63,816 nt of DNA from Prolixibacteraceae bacterium (GTDB taxonomy: Bacteria; Bacteroidota; Bacteroidia; Bacteroidales; Prolixibacteraceae). Positions within the stretch are counted from its first letter, which is position 1. Each line of letters begins with the position of its first letter. The translations under genes and the position numbers were made by a program. Below are positions 1-8,758 of the stretch, piece by piece. The DNA lies in contig WTWZ01000007.1 in NCBI GenBank assembly GCA_009773765.1, positions 1-63,816 of the forward strand, written 5' to 3'. The notes under the pieces were generated by a model. That model was not told the DNA's origin. It saw nothing but the letters and a program-made list of their open reading frames with translations, and made no database searches.

Positions 1-1104
1 GCCAATCATGGTTGGCCAGAAATAACATACGCCCACCGCAAATACTGCTGCTGATAAAACTGTCATTACAGGGCCGGTTGAGATGCTGAGCAAATACAAA
101 CCGGCAACCGAGAAAATGGCCGAACCCAGCAACACTCCGGGAGGGTTCAAACGGTGAATCAAACCACCGGCAAAATAACGGCCAACAGCCATTAATCCGG
201 TAACCACTGCGAGAATAATCATCGGGTGAATTCCGTTATTGGCAAGTAATGCATTAATCCATTGAGTTGTGCCCAATTCGGTTGAAGCAGTGAGCAACAT
301 ACAGAAAAAGATAAACGGAAAAAGCAATGTGATTTTATTAACCAACCGTCCTTCGATAATTATGGCAACCGCAACGACCCCCACAATAATCAGCGGCAGC
401 GAATAGCTTGAAGTAACTGCTGCCGAAATATTTGCATTGGTAGCCACAAGGATCATAAAAATTACAGCAAGTGTAATGGTTACCGGAGCCCCCACGTTTC
501 GCATCATTTCCTTGTAAGTAACGCCGGTGGAAACACGTTCAGTTTCGGGGATATTTTGACCATAGAACAGGAACCCGTAAATTGCAAGCGGTATAAATAA
601 CAGGCCTACAAGTATTTCCCAACGCAAGTTCAATTGGTCCATTACCAGCGCAGCCAGCAAACTGCCAACCACTATTCCACCTGGAAACCACACATGGAAC
701 CGGTTCAGCATTTTGGTCTTTTTATCGGGAAAAAGCGCCGTTACCAGAGGATTACAGGCAGCTTCAACACTTCCGTTGCCTAACCCGATAAATACATTGG
801 CAACAAACAGGGAAGTGTAGTTCTTGGCCATCAACAATAAAACAATCCCAATTAAATGCATTCCAAAAGCCATCCAAACAATGGATTTTGTTTTTACAAT
901 GTCGATAAAATAACCCCCTGCAAACATGGCCACGGCAAACCCCCAGAACGCAGGGCCAAAAGCCCTGCCTACCTGCTCGGCGCTTAAACCGTAATCATCG
1001 ATAAAAACACTTTCAATCCGGGCCCTGATGGCAAACGTAATGGCCGTTACCAGCAAAGCGAGGCACGAGGCCACAAACAATCTTTTTTGATTTACTTCTT
1101 TCAT
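1..1104 (-). CDS. MFS transporter (C-terminus beyond the left edge)
   Basis: This open frame of 368 codons starts at an ATG and runs off the window, so its C-terminus is missing. Read from the complement, the protein begins MKEVNQKRLFVASCLALLV and continues with alternating hydrophobic helices and short charged loops, including FAGGYFIDIVKTKS and, near the edge, VCYFWPTMIG. These are typical of major facilitator superfamily sugar or organic-anion permeases of the inner membrane. It lies 40 bases downstream of the ThuA-like gene on the same strand, so the two are probably co-transcribed. ThuA-family proteins often sit with sugar uptake genes, which suggests a sugar or sugar-derivative substrate. 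The substrate itself cannot be read from the sequence. Confidence 0.85.
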   Translation of the reverse strand, partial: MKEVNQKRLFVASCLALLVTAITFAIRARIESVFIDDYGLSAEQVGRAFGPAFWGFAVAMFAGGYFIDIVKTKSIVWMAFGMHLIGIVLLLMAKNYTSLFVANVFIGLGNGSVEAACNPLVTALFPDKKTKMLNRFHVWFPGGIVVGSLLAALVMDQLNLRWEILVGLLFIPLAIYGFLFYGQNIPETERVSTGVTYKEMMRNVGAPVTITLAVIFMILVATNANISAAVTSSYSLPLIIVGVVAVAIIIEGRLVNKITLLFPFIFFCMLLTASTELGTTQWINALLANNGIHPMIILAVVTGLMAVGRYFAGGLIHRLNPPGVLLGSAIFSVAGLYLLSISTGPVMTVLSAAVFAVGVCYFWPTMIG

Positions 1105-1144
1105 AATAATTTGATTTTAAACTGGTTGAATATTGATTTAAATT

Positions 1145-1852
1145 TCATTTTCCGGTAAGGTATTTAATAGATTGTAAAAGAAGTTTACGGTATTCTTCGT
1201 TTTGATAGGTCCTGTAATCGTGCCCGGGCTGCAGATAAATAATTTTCGAATTATTGTACCGGTTTTCCCATGCAACTATTTCCATGCTTTTCGGATGCCG
1301 GGTTTTAAGTAACGGGAATACGTCTTCCGAAATGCGCACATTTCCATAAACCTCATCAAAAAAACGGGGTTCAGAAAGTCCAACAGTTACTGGTGTATAA
1401 TTTTCAACTTTAGTATAAACCCACACATCATGTTCGTAATACGATAGTTCATCAACAGGCACCCCCCTGCCCTTTTCAATGTATTTACCGCCGAGAATCT
1501 TCTCAAAATCAGGCCAATCCTGGTACGAGGCAATGGAATGGTGCAAAAACAAAAACGGCTTTCCCTGCAGCGTAAGTTTTAAATATGCACTTTTTTCAGC
1601 TTCAGAAATGCCGTTCCACATATCGTAAAAAACCAGCACATCAAAATCTTTGGCCAAATCTTTCACCAGTTTCTGGTTGGCTTTAGGCTGTTGAAAATGC
1701 TCGTATTCAATTCCTGTAAGGGCATCGAACATTTCGAAAAACTGGAGTGTGTCATAAGAATGGCCTCCTGTAACTAACATGATTTTAATGGGTTGGGCAG
1801 GTAAAATTATGACTGAAATGAGAAAAATGAACAGTAATTTAATTCTTATCAT
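1145..1852 (-). CDS. ThuA-like domain protein, secreted
   Basis: This 235-aa protein has an N-terminal signal peptide (MIRIKLLFIFLISVIILPA) and then a ThuA-like, glutamine-amidotransferase-fold domain. Family motifs visible are LVTGGHSYD near residue 28, LHHSIASY near 105 and LQPGHDY near the C-terminus. ThuA (trehalose utilisation) proteins are linked to sugar catabolism in Bacteroidota and often accompany glycosidases and transporters, but their biochemical role is poorly defined. The gene lies upstream of and in line with the MFS transporter. The start ATG fits the signal peptide. The family call is firm; the function is not. Confidence 0.85.
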   Translation of the reverse strand: MIRIKLLFIFLISVIILPAQPIKIMLVTGGHSYDTLQFFEMFDALTGIEYEHFQQPKANQKLVKDLAKDFDVLVFYDMWNGISEAEKSAYLKLTLQGKPFLFLHHSIASYQDWPDFEKILGGKYIEKGRGVPVDELSYYEHDVWVYTKVENYTPVTVGLSEPRFFDEVYGNVRISEDVFPLLKTRHPKSMEIVAWENRYNNSKIIYLQPGHDYRTYQNEEYRKLLLQSIKYLTGK

Positions 1853-2104
1853 CGGTTTAGCTTTTAAATTTCACTATTTAAAGTTTTAAAAATAGCAAAT
1901 TCATTGAAACCCGATTCTATATTTTTAAACAGGCCCGAAAAAAATCTCAAAAAAAACAACTTTCGACAAATCTAAACTGTAAGTAGGCAAAAAAACATTC
2001 TAAACATTTTCTTGCTTCAGTAGTTATTAAATTTAGTTAATTTTACAACGAGGCTTACATCAAAAAAAGTCTGTATTTTTAAACTTGAAAAACCATAATT
2101 TATC

Positions 2105-3340
2105 ATGAAAAGTCTGTCAAAATACGTTTTAATAATGCTTTTTGCACTGGTGGCACTTTTAAACGGATGTGATTTAACCAACAACAATGAACCGGAACCA
2201 ACAGACAGATACCTGGTAAGTTTCGAAAAACACAAAACATACCTGCCTTCGTTTATAAAGGCGATTTTAACTCCTTTGCTAACACCGTATCCGGAGTTAA
2301 AAACGATAGTTGATAATTTGAAGCATGGAATTGAAGTTTACAAAATTACTTACAACACCAAATTTGAAGGTAAGGATATTGTTGCATCAGGCCTGGTTTC
2401 GGTGCCCATCGGCAAAGGTTCGTTCCCTGTAATCAGTTATCAAAACGGCACTAACACCCTGAACAGCAACGCGCCTTCGGTTAATCCCGACTACGAATTG
2501 TATCTGTTACTTGAATTTGTGGCATCCACCGGTTTTATTGTTTCTGTTCCCGATTATCTCGGTTTTGGAGCCTCCTCCGGCATGTACCACCCGTATTACG
2601 ACAGAAAATCGACCGTGGAATCGGCTACAGACATGTTGAGAGCTGTAAACGAACTGGTTAAAAACTATCTGGTGATTACCAATAAAAAAGATTTGTACAT
2701 CATGGGCTACTCGCAGGGAGGCTGGGCCACCATGGAACTGCAGAAATACATCGAGGAAAACTATGCTTCGGAATTTAACCTGAAAGCCAGTGCATGTGGC
2801 GCAGGTGGGTATGATTTGCGTTACATTAACAACTACATTCTGGCTAAAAATGAATATCCGATGCCTTATTTTATCGGTTATGTTATGAACAGCTATATTA
2901 AATCGGGCAAAATTACCATTCCGGCATCCGATGTTTTTAAATCGCCTTACAGTGAAAGAATTTTGACCTTATATGACGGAACTAAATCGGGCGAACAGAT
3001 TAATGCCCAGCTTACAACCAAAACAACAGATTTGTTTACAGCAGAATACTTGAATGGCGCCAATACCAATTCAAAATTTATATCGGTAATGAGCAGTTTG
3101 GGCAACAACAGCCGGACGGCATGGAAAACCAATGTTCCCACCATGATTTTGCATGGAACAGAGGACAATTATGTACCATACAAGGTTTCAGACAACATTT
3201 ATAAAGATTTTATAGCTAAGGGAGTTCCTGCAGGTACCGTTACCCTTGTACTAATTCCGGGCATCGGCCACAATTCGGGCATCATCCCCATTGGAGTTGC
3301 CTCAATCAACTGGTTTATAGAGTTAAGCAAAAATAACTGA
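2105..3340 (+). CDS. Lipoprotein alpha/beta hydrolase (secretory lipase/esterase-like)
   Basis: This 411-aa protein has a lipoprotein signal with the lipobox LLNGC (Cys22). The alpha/beta-hydrolase nucleophile elbow GYSQGG places the catalytic serine at residue 203. The acid is probably Asp354 in HGTEDNYVP and the base His389 in GIGHNSG, so the triad is complete and correctly ordered. The layout resembles the secretory lipase (LIP) and prolyl-oligopeptidase-like esterases that Bacteroidota anchor in the envelope. It is likely to hydrolyse ester bonds outside the cytoplasm, perhaps acyl groups on polysaccharides or lipids. It is transcribed alone, divergent from the ThuA gene. Confidence 0.82.
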   Translation: MKSLSKYVLIMLFALVALLNGCDLTNNNEPEPTDRYLVSFEKHKTYLPSFIKAILTPLLTPYPELKTIVDNLKHGIEVYKITYNTKFEGKDIVASGLVSVPIGKGSFPVISYQNGTNTLNSNAPSVNPDYELYLLLEFVASTGFIVSVPDYLGFGASSGMYHPYYDRKSTVESATDMLRAVNELVKNYLVITNKKDLYIMGYSQGGWATMELQKYIEENYASEFNLKASACGAGGYDLRYINNYILAKNEYPMPYFIGYVMNSYIKSGKITIPASDVFKSPYSERILTLYDGTKSGEQINAQLTTKTTDLFTAEYLNGANTNSKFISVMSSLGNNSRTAWKTNVPTMILHGTEDNYVPYKVSDNIYKDFIAKGVPAGTVTLVLIPGIGHNSGIIPIGVASINWFIELSKNN

Positions 3341-3391
3341 TTTTCAGGAATAGTTCTCCAGACAACCTAATCACTGAAAGATACAAATACT

Positions 3392-3828
3392 ATGTCCAAA
3401 GAAACAGCTATTAAACTATTTGAGCAAAAACAGGTTCGCTCTGTTTGGAACGATGAAGAAGAAAAGTGGTACTTTTCAGTTGTCGATGTAATTGAAGTTC
3501 TATCTGAAACCGATCGACCGCGTAAATACTGGAGCGATTTAAAAGCCAAACTGAAAAAGGAAGGTAGTGAACTGTCCGAAAAAATCGGACAGTTGAAAAT
3601 GGCTGCGGAAGATGGTAAAATGCGCGTAACGGATGTGGCCGATACTCAACAATTATTCCGCCTCATTCAATCTGTTCCATCACCAAAAGCAGAACCTTTC
3701 AAACTATGGCTGGCACAGGTTGGCAATGAACGCATAGATGAAATTGAAGACCCGGTAAAAAGGTAGTAACTAAAATCAACGCCAAACAATTGCCGCAAAA
3801 GACAAATAACGAAATTGACAAGGAATAA
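3392..3828 (+). pseudogene. BRO-N domain (phage antirepressor-like) gene with internal deletion
   Basis: The open frame gives 124 aa and stops at 3766. Residues 1 to about 119 form a BRO-N domain, recognisable by WYFSVVDVIEVLSETDRPRK, DVADTQQLFRLIQ and SPKAEPFKLWLAQVG. Family members in Bacteroidota continue after IDEIEDP for roughly another 150 residues and end in a segment like GKKVVT-NAK. Here that end is present immediately after the junction but in another frame: GKKVVTKINAKQLPQ, ending at a TAA at 3826-3828. The middle was therefore deleted with a frame change. These genes are common phage- or mobile-element-derived cargo in Bacteroidota. A truncated product could still be made. Family length is from memory. 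Confidence 0.8.
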
Positions 3829-3836
3829 AAAAGTAG

Positions 3837-3866
3837 TTGGCCTAAACCGGTTTTTTCCTATTTTAG
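3837..3866 (+). promoter_or_regulatory. Bacteroidota-type promoter for the GH5 gene
   Basis: TTGG at 3837-3840 and TATTTTAG at 3859-3866 are separated by 18 bases. This is close to the Bacteroidota consensus TTTG-N17-21-TAnnTTTG. The GH5 start codon lies 27 bases downstream of the -7 element, a sensible leader. Confidence 0.5.
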
Positions 3867-3892
3867 CATCCCAAAATTAAATACAGGTTGCT

Positions 3893-5626
3893 ATGAAAAC
3901 AGTTTTAACAGCATTACTTTTTATTGTCACGTTTAATTTATACTCCCAAAATCGCGAACATGCTTTCGAAGTAAACAAACGACTTGGTCGCGGTATTAAT
4001 TACGGGAATATGTTTGAAGCCCCTTCCGAAACCGGTTGGGGAAATCCGTGGAAACCACAGTATGCCAAAATGATTGCTGATTTGGGATTCAAACATGTTC
4101 GCATTCCCATTCGCTGGGAACCTGCCAACAGAAGTTCGGCAACAGCGCCTTACACCATTTCGGCCACTTTTTTGAACCGAATAAAACAGGTTGTCGATTC
4201 GGCTCTGAACAATAATCTGCACGCCATAATCAATATGCACCACCATGATGCTTTATTTGCCAACCCCGATGCCCAGAAAGAGAGGTTTTTGGCACATTGG
4301 CGGCAAATCTCATCCTTTTTTAAAGATTACCCCGATAGTTTGTTGTTCGAAATTTTGAATGAACCTCACGGTAATATCACACCTGAAAAATGGAATGTTT
4401 TTCTGGCAGGTGCGCTTACTGAAATCAGAAAAGACAATCCGGACAGGATTGTGGCAATAGGTACGCCCGATTGGGGCGGCCTGGGCGGCCTACCCTACCT
4501 GCTGTTGCCCGATGATGAAAATATCATTTTAACCATTCATTATTACAACCCGTTTCAGTTTACCCACCAGGGCGCCGAATGGGTGGGCAACGGCACCGAA
4601 GCCAACGCCTGGCTGGGCACCAAATGGAACGATACCGAAACCGAACGCGAAATTGTTCAGAACGAGTTTTCGCCGCTCCTTAAACTGGGAAAAACCAAAA
4701 ATGTACCGGTTCATATCGGCGAGTTTGGCGCTTACAGTAAAGCCGACGAAACTTCGCGCAAAAAATGGACAACTTATATGTCACGTTATTTCGATTCGCT
4801 CGGCTGGAGTTGGGCTTACTGGGAATTCAGCGCCGGTTTCGGCATTTACAACCCATCAAACGGAACATGGAATAAGTATCTGGTTGATGCACTGTTGCAT
4901 AACGAATTGCCCGAACCGGCCAGATATGTTGGGACGCCGGTTTACACTTCCAATTTCAGGACCTCAAACGACGGATGGAACCTGTACTGGCAAAGTACTG
5001 CTGCAAGCCAGCTTTCGCGTACCGACAACTCGCTGAAGGTAAGCATTACAAAAGGCGGCTCCGAAGGATGGCATGTGCAGTTGGTTAAAAACAATATTCA
5101 GTTAAAGGCCGGAAAAAAATACCGGTTCTCTTTTAAGGCAAAAACCGATACCGAACGCAGTTTAAGCGCGTACATCGGTAAGAGTTCCGATCCGTGGACG
5201 GCTTACAGCGGGTACAATTCGGCGACGGTAACCGATACCTTTAAAGTTTATACGTTTGTTTTCGACCAGGCCACAAACGACAATGTTGCCCGGATGGTAT
5301 TCGATTTGGGGAAATCAACCGAAGGTTTTACAGTTACTGAAGTAAAACTGGAAGAGGTTGTTTTACAATGGCCAACCACCGCTGAAACCATTGAAGATTT
5401 GAAAACCACGGTTTTTCCAAACCCTGCAACCCATTTCTTTACCATTCATAATCTGGATGGTTTTAAAAGCTACACTCTTGTAAATACACAGGGAATGACA
5501 GTAAAATCAGGTATTCTGAATAATTTCAGTAATTTTATTTCATTCGAAGAATTTACACCCGGAATGTATTTCGTTCATTTAAAGGGGGAAAACAGTGTTC
5601 ACTCGGCAAAAATCCTGAAGCGGTAA
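3893..5626 (+). CDS. GH5 endoglucanase with carbohydrate-binding module and T9SS sorting domain
   Basis: This 577-aa secreted enzyme has a signal peptide ending near LYSQN, then a GH5 TIM-barrel domain at about residues 25-345. Motifs seen are NMHHHDALF, the acid/base glutamate E157 in ILNEPHG, and the nucleophile E277 in HIGEFGAYS. A CBM4/9-like beta-sandwich follows at about 350-490. The last 75 residues form a type A T9SS sorting domain (VFPNPATHFF, then PGMYFVHLKG). It probably cleaves beta-1,4- or beta-1,3-linked glucans or mannans at the cell surface. A promoter-like element precedes it, and it converges on the GH16 gene with only 16 bases between the stops. The GH5 subfamily cannot be decided here. 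Confidence 0.92.
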   Translation: MKTVLTALLFIVTFNLYSQNREHAFEVNKRLGRGINYGNMFEAPSETGWGNPWKPQYAKMIADLGFKHVRIPIRWEPANRSSATAPYTISATFLNRIKQVVDSALNNNLHAIINMHHHDALFANPDAQKERFLAHWRQISSFFKDYPDSLLFEILNEPHGNITPEKWNVFLAGALTEIRKDNPDRIVAIGTPDWGGLGGLPYLLLPDDENIILTIHYYNPFQFTHQGAEWVGNGTEANAWLGTKWNDTETEREIVQNEFSPLLKLGKTKNVPVHIGEFGAYSKADETSRKKWTTYMSRYFDSLGWSWAYWEFSAGFGIYNPSNGTWNKYLVDALLHNELPEPARYVGTPVYTSNFRTSNDGWNLYWQSTAASQLSRTDNSLKVSITKGGSEGWHVQLVKNNIQLKAGKKYRFSFKAKTDTERSLSAYIGKSSDPWTAYSGYNSATVTDTFKVYTFVFDQATNDNVARMVFDLGKSTEGFTVTEVKLEEVVLQWPTTAETIEDLKTTVFPNPATHFFTIHNLDGFKSYTLVNTQGMTVKSGILNNFSNFISFEEFTPGMYFVHLKGENSVHSAKILKR

Positions 5627-5642
5627 GAAATCCATTCACGCA

Positions 5643-6476
5643 TTACTTCTTCTTTCTGTAAACTTTTACATAATCAATGTAATACTTTTGCGGAAATATG
5701 GTTTCGTCAATCCCCTTTTGTCCGCCCCAGGCGCCGCCAACCGCAAAATTAATAAGCAGGTAATGTGGTTTGTCGAAAGGCCATGTACCCGAACCGGTTC
5801 CTTCATTTTTAAATGAAAAATAAAGTTTGTCGTTCAGGTAAAAATCCATGTGTCCTTCGAACCACTCAACTGCGTAAACATTAAATTTTTCGTATGGTTT
5901 CTCGATGGTAATTTTATTGCCTTTGTTGGTGCCTTTTACATGGTTGTATGCTTTGGTGTGAATGTTGGCATGGATTACATCGGGTTCGTAACCCACATTT
6001 TCCATGATGTCGATTTCGCCGCAGGCAGGCCAGCCCGTTCCTTGTTTGAAAACATCACCCAGCATCCAGATTGCAGGCCAGGTACCAATCCCGGTGGGCA
6101 GCTTGGCTTTAACCTCGATGCGGCCATACAATATGCTTTTCTTTCCGTAGGTATTAATACTGGCAGACGTGATTTTATGTCCGTTCCAGTTGTCCTTTCG
6201 TGCCTCAATCACCAGGTTGCCATTTTCAACACGCACATTTTCAAGGCGTTCTTTGGTGTAATACTGCGCTTCATTGTTGCGGATGTAGCCTTCCTCGTAA
6301 CTCCAGATTTTGGAATCGGGCAAACCTGCAACATCAAAATGGTCTTCCCAAACCAGTTCCCACTGAACCGGCGATTTGGTTGATGTTTTGTTTTCCTTTT
6401 CAGCAGTTGAATTCAGTTTATTGCCGGAAACAGCAACTGATGTTAATATTAAAACGGGAATAATCAGATACTTCAT
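5643..6476 (-). CDS. GH16 beta-glucanase (laminarinase-like)
   Basis: This 277-aa secreted enzyme consists of a signal peptide followed by one GH16 jelly-roll domain. The active-site strand GEIDIMENVG gives the nucleophile Glu154 and the acid/base Glu159. Aromatic cleft residues surround it (GIGTWPAIWMLG, INFAVGGAWGG). This pattern fits the laminarinase/lichenase branch, so beta-1,3 or mixed-linkage glucans such as laminarin are the likely substrate. There is no T9SS domain, so it may be periplasmic. It lies tail-to-tail with the GH5 glucanase, which suggests related substrates but separate promoters. Confidence 0.92.
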   Translation of the reverse strand: MKYLIIPVLILTSVAVSGNKLNSTAEKENKTSTKSPVQWELVWEDHFDVAGLPDSKIWSYEEGYIRNNEAQYYTKERLENVRVENGNLVIEARKDNWNGHKITSASINTYGKKSILYGRIEVKAKLPTGIGTWPAIWMLGDVFKQGTGWPACGEIDIMENVGYEPDVIHANIHTKAYNHVKGTNKGNKITIEKPYEKFNVYAVEWFEGHMDFYLNDKLYFSFKNEGTGSGTWPFDKPHYLLINFAVGGAWGGQKGIDETIFPQKYYIDYVKVYRKKK

Positions 6477-6502
6477 AACATTTGATATTTTTGGTTTAGC
6501 TT

Positions 6503-6532
6503 CAAAGATATTTCTTTTAACTGATTTTTAAA
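6503..6532 (-). promoter_or_regulatory. Bacteroidota-type promoter for the GH16 gene
   Basis: On the minus strand, TTTA (6532-6529) and TATCTTTG (6510-6503) are separated by 18 bases. The second element matches TAnnTTTG exactly. The GH16 ATG lies 26 bases downstream. Confidence 0.5.
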
Positions 6533-6603
6533 TATGATTGAAAAGATTCGGCAAAAAACATTTTTCGGTTTCAGAATGTTACTTTCGCAGCAAATTTCTG
6601 ATA

Positions 6604-7209
6604 ATGAAGATTAAAGTTCATCCAAAAGCCAAAGCGCTGATATTCGATTTAGACGGGACACTTTCCGATTCACTGCCGGTTCACCTGTCCACCTGGAACC
6701 TTGTGGGGGAAAAATACGGATTTGTTTTCGATCCTCAGATTTTACACGAAATGACAGGCCGTCCAACCATCGAGTTTGCGCAAAGAGTGGTTGAACAATA
6801 CAAACTGAATGCCGATCCTCACGAACTGGTGCGGATGAAACAGCAGGCATTCTGGTCAATGGCCAACTTGCTAAGGCCTGTTGACGAGGTGGTTTCGATT
6901 GTGAAGGAAAATTATGGCAGGCTGCCGATGAGCGTAGGAACCGGCGCAGGCCGAAAAAGTGCAATGGTCCAGCTTGAAACCCTTGATTTACTTCGCTATT
7001 TTGATGCTGTTGTTTCGGCTGACGATGTAAAAAAACACAAACCTGAACCCGAAACTTTTCTTGAATGTGCGCGGTTAATGGGTGTTGAGCCGCAATATTG
7101 CCAGGTTTTTGAAGATGGCGTTCTTGGAATTGAAGCCGCCCAAAAAGCCGGGATGAAGGTTACTGATGTACGCCCGTTTATTAATTACGGCGAGTGGGCG
7201 CTCTCCTGA
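6604..7209 (+). CDS. HAD-superfamily phosphatase (beta-phosphoglucomutase/YqaB-like)
   Basis: This 201-aa protein starts at the ATG of MKIKVHPK, which fits the domain start better than the longer upstream frame. The HAD motifs are in order: FDLDGTLSD (Asp15 nucleophile, Asp17 acid/base), SVGTGAG (motif II), KKHKPEPETF (motif III lysine) and FEDGVLGIEAA (motif IV). The alpha-helical cap between motifs I and II is of the beta-phosphoglucomutase type. Likely substrates are sugar phosphates, as for YqaB-like fructose-1-phosphatases. It is cytoplasmic and stands alone, convergent with the CobW gene. Confidence 0.88.
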   Translation: MKIKVHPKAKALIFDLDGTLSDSLPVHLSTWNLVGEKYGFVFDPQILHEMTGRPTIEFAQRVVEQYKLNADPHELVRMKQQAFWSMANLLRPVDEVVSIVKENYGRLPMSVGTGAGRKSAMVQLETLDLLRYFDAVVSADDVKKHKPEPETFLECARLMGVEPQYCQVFEDGVLGIEAAQKAGMKVTDVRPFINYGEWALS

Positions 7210-7268
7210 TTCTTTCTTATGGAAACGTTGCTTACCTGGGTATTCCGTTTTGGATGGTGGTACTCGAA

Positions 7269-8189
7269 TCAGTATATGTATTCAAAGTTTACGTTTTTCA
7301 GCCGCCCAATTAAAACGATGTCGGAATTCATTCCCGCAGAAAAAAGTTCGCTTTCGGTAATTTCGAAACCCCCGCCCACTCCCTGTAACACAAAAAGATA
7401 GGGCTCATTTTCGAAATGAAGGATTCCTTTTACGCGATAGATTTGTTTTTTATACAAATCGAGGGTGTAGGAAAGCCAGTTGGTAAATTGCTCCCTGTTT
7501 AACGGGTGCTGAAAAATGAGGGTTTGCGATGTTATTTCTGGATGAATGGATTTTACCGCTGAATAATCAGGAATAAACTTTTGCTGATGAATGGTTGAAC
7601 CCAGATCAAAACTAGGGGAATTGCCAAATTGTGAAAAATGAATTTTGCCCGACGGATTTATTTGTAAAATCTCCTCCTTAATTTTTTCTTTTTGAGTTGC
7701 CATTAACAGCTCCGATTTATTAATCAGAATGCAATCGGCTGCAGCCAACTGTTTCAGCGAGATTTCCTTTTCAGTTAAAAGATTAAAATTCAAAGTGTCA
7801 ACCAGACAAATCGTTCCGTTGAAATGATAAACCGATTGCAGGTTTTCGTCCCTGAAAAATGGGCGGATTACGGGCGCCGGGTCTGCAATACCAGTGGTTT
7901 CGATTAAAAGATGGTTAACGTTTGGAAACCTTTCTGCCAGTTCGAGCAAAACCAGTTCATATTCACCGGAAATGGTGCAGCAAATACAGCCGTTTTTTAG
8001 TTCAAACATTTGGCTGGCATCCAAACCTTTTATCAGTTTTGTATCGATTGCAACTTCGCCAAACTCATTCTCAACCAATGCAAATTGTATATCAGGATTG
8101 TTTTTCAGCAAATCGTTTATAAACGTAGTTTTCCCGGCTCCAAGAAAACCGGTGATAATGGTAACGAGTATTTTATTTTTCGAAATCAT
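7269..8189 (-). CDS. CobW/YjiA-family GTPase metallochaperone
   Basis: This 306-aa P-loop GTPase has the Walker A motif GFLGAGKTT (about residues 14-22), the switch VENEFGEV, and the metal-binding CxCC motif (Cys68, Cys70, Cys71 in GCICC). The guanine-specificity element reads NKSE rather than the more usual NKxD. A CobW C-terminal domain follows the GTPase. COG0523 proteins deliver zinc, cobalt or other metals to target enzymes using GTP. No metal-transport gene is adjacent, so the metal is unknown. A perfect TAnnTTTG element sits at 8202-8195, only six bases before the ATG, so it may be coincidental or give a leaderless transcript. Confidence 0.9.
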   Translation of the reverse strand: MISKNKILVTIITGFLGAGKTTFINDLLKNNPDIQFALVENEFGEVAIDTKLIKGLDASQMFELKNGCICCTISGEYELVLLELAERFPNVNHLLIETTGIADPAPVIRPFFRDENLQSVYHFNGTICLVDTLNFNLLTEKEISLKQLAAADCILINKSELLMATQKEKIKEEILQINPSGKIHFSQFGNSPSFDLGSTIHQQKFIPDYSAVKSIHPEITSQTLIFQHPLNREQFTNWLSYTLDLYKKQIYRVKGILHFENEPYLFVLQGVGGGFEITESELFSAGMNSDIVLIGRLKNVNFEYIY

Positions 8190-8758
8190 CGGTTCAAAAA
8201 TAACATTTCAAATCAGAATTGCCATTCAAAATATCAGAACACTTCATAAGCCCGGCAAGGTAAGGCTGAGGATGTGACAAATTCTTTCTTTCCGTTTGTA
8301 CAGGACAAGTTATTCTTTGTCGGAATGACAAGTATTGTTACGTAGGACAGATTTCTCGTTGCGATTTCTTTGATAAAGCAAGCATGGCGCTGACAGGTTC
8401 CCCGCTGCGGTAACAAAGACAGAATTTAATTTTCTTGTCATCTCGACGAAGGAGAGATCTGCCACTCGAAGAGATTTCTCCTCGTTCCTCGTCGAAATGA
8501 CAGCATTGAGGTAGCTTTCTGTCATTTGCACATTATGCCTAATAAAATTAGTTAAACTCTCGGAATGACAGGTTTTCCCTCCCTACGATTACAAACTAAA
8601 TTGTCATTCCTATGGAGGTACGACTAAGAAACCTCAAACTGTTTTTATCAAAAAGCCCCGAAGAATATCAATTCCCCAGAGCCTTTTCTATCTCATTAAA
8701 TCCAAACTTTGAACAATATTCCCGGAATTCTAAACCCGGAACCCTGAACTCAGGACTG
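8190..8758. other. 569-base gene-free region with repeat sequences
   Basis: I see no credible gene here. The stretch holds recurring GGAATGACA-type fragments, an imperfect 67-base palindrome, and short CCCGGAA-type repeats near its right end. Reading frames across it are low-complexity by-products of the repeats. It separates the CobW and glyA transcription units, both on the minus strand. Confidence 0.6.
8436..8502. repeat. Imperfect palindrome, intergenic repeat
   Basis: Outer arms TGTCATCTCGACGA (8436-8449) and TCGTCGAAATGACA (8489-8502) are complementary at 13 of 14 positions. Inner segments (GGAGAGATCT against AGAGATTTCTCC) also pair partly. It resembles the multi-copy palindromic repeats often seen between Bacteroidota genes. 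Confidence 0.65.

Noticed and set aside
5850-6383. 177-codon plus-strand frame
   Set aside because: It is the antisense shadow of the GH16 gene, whose catalytic motif is read on the minus strand.
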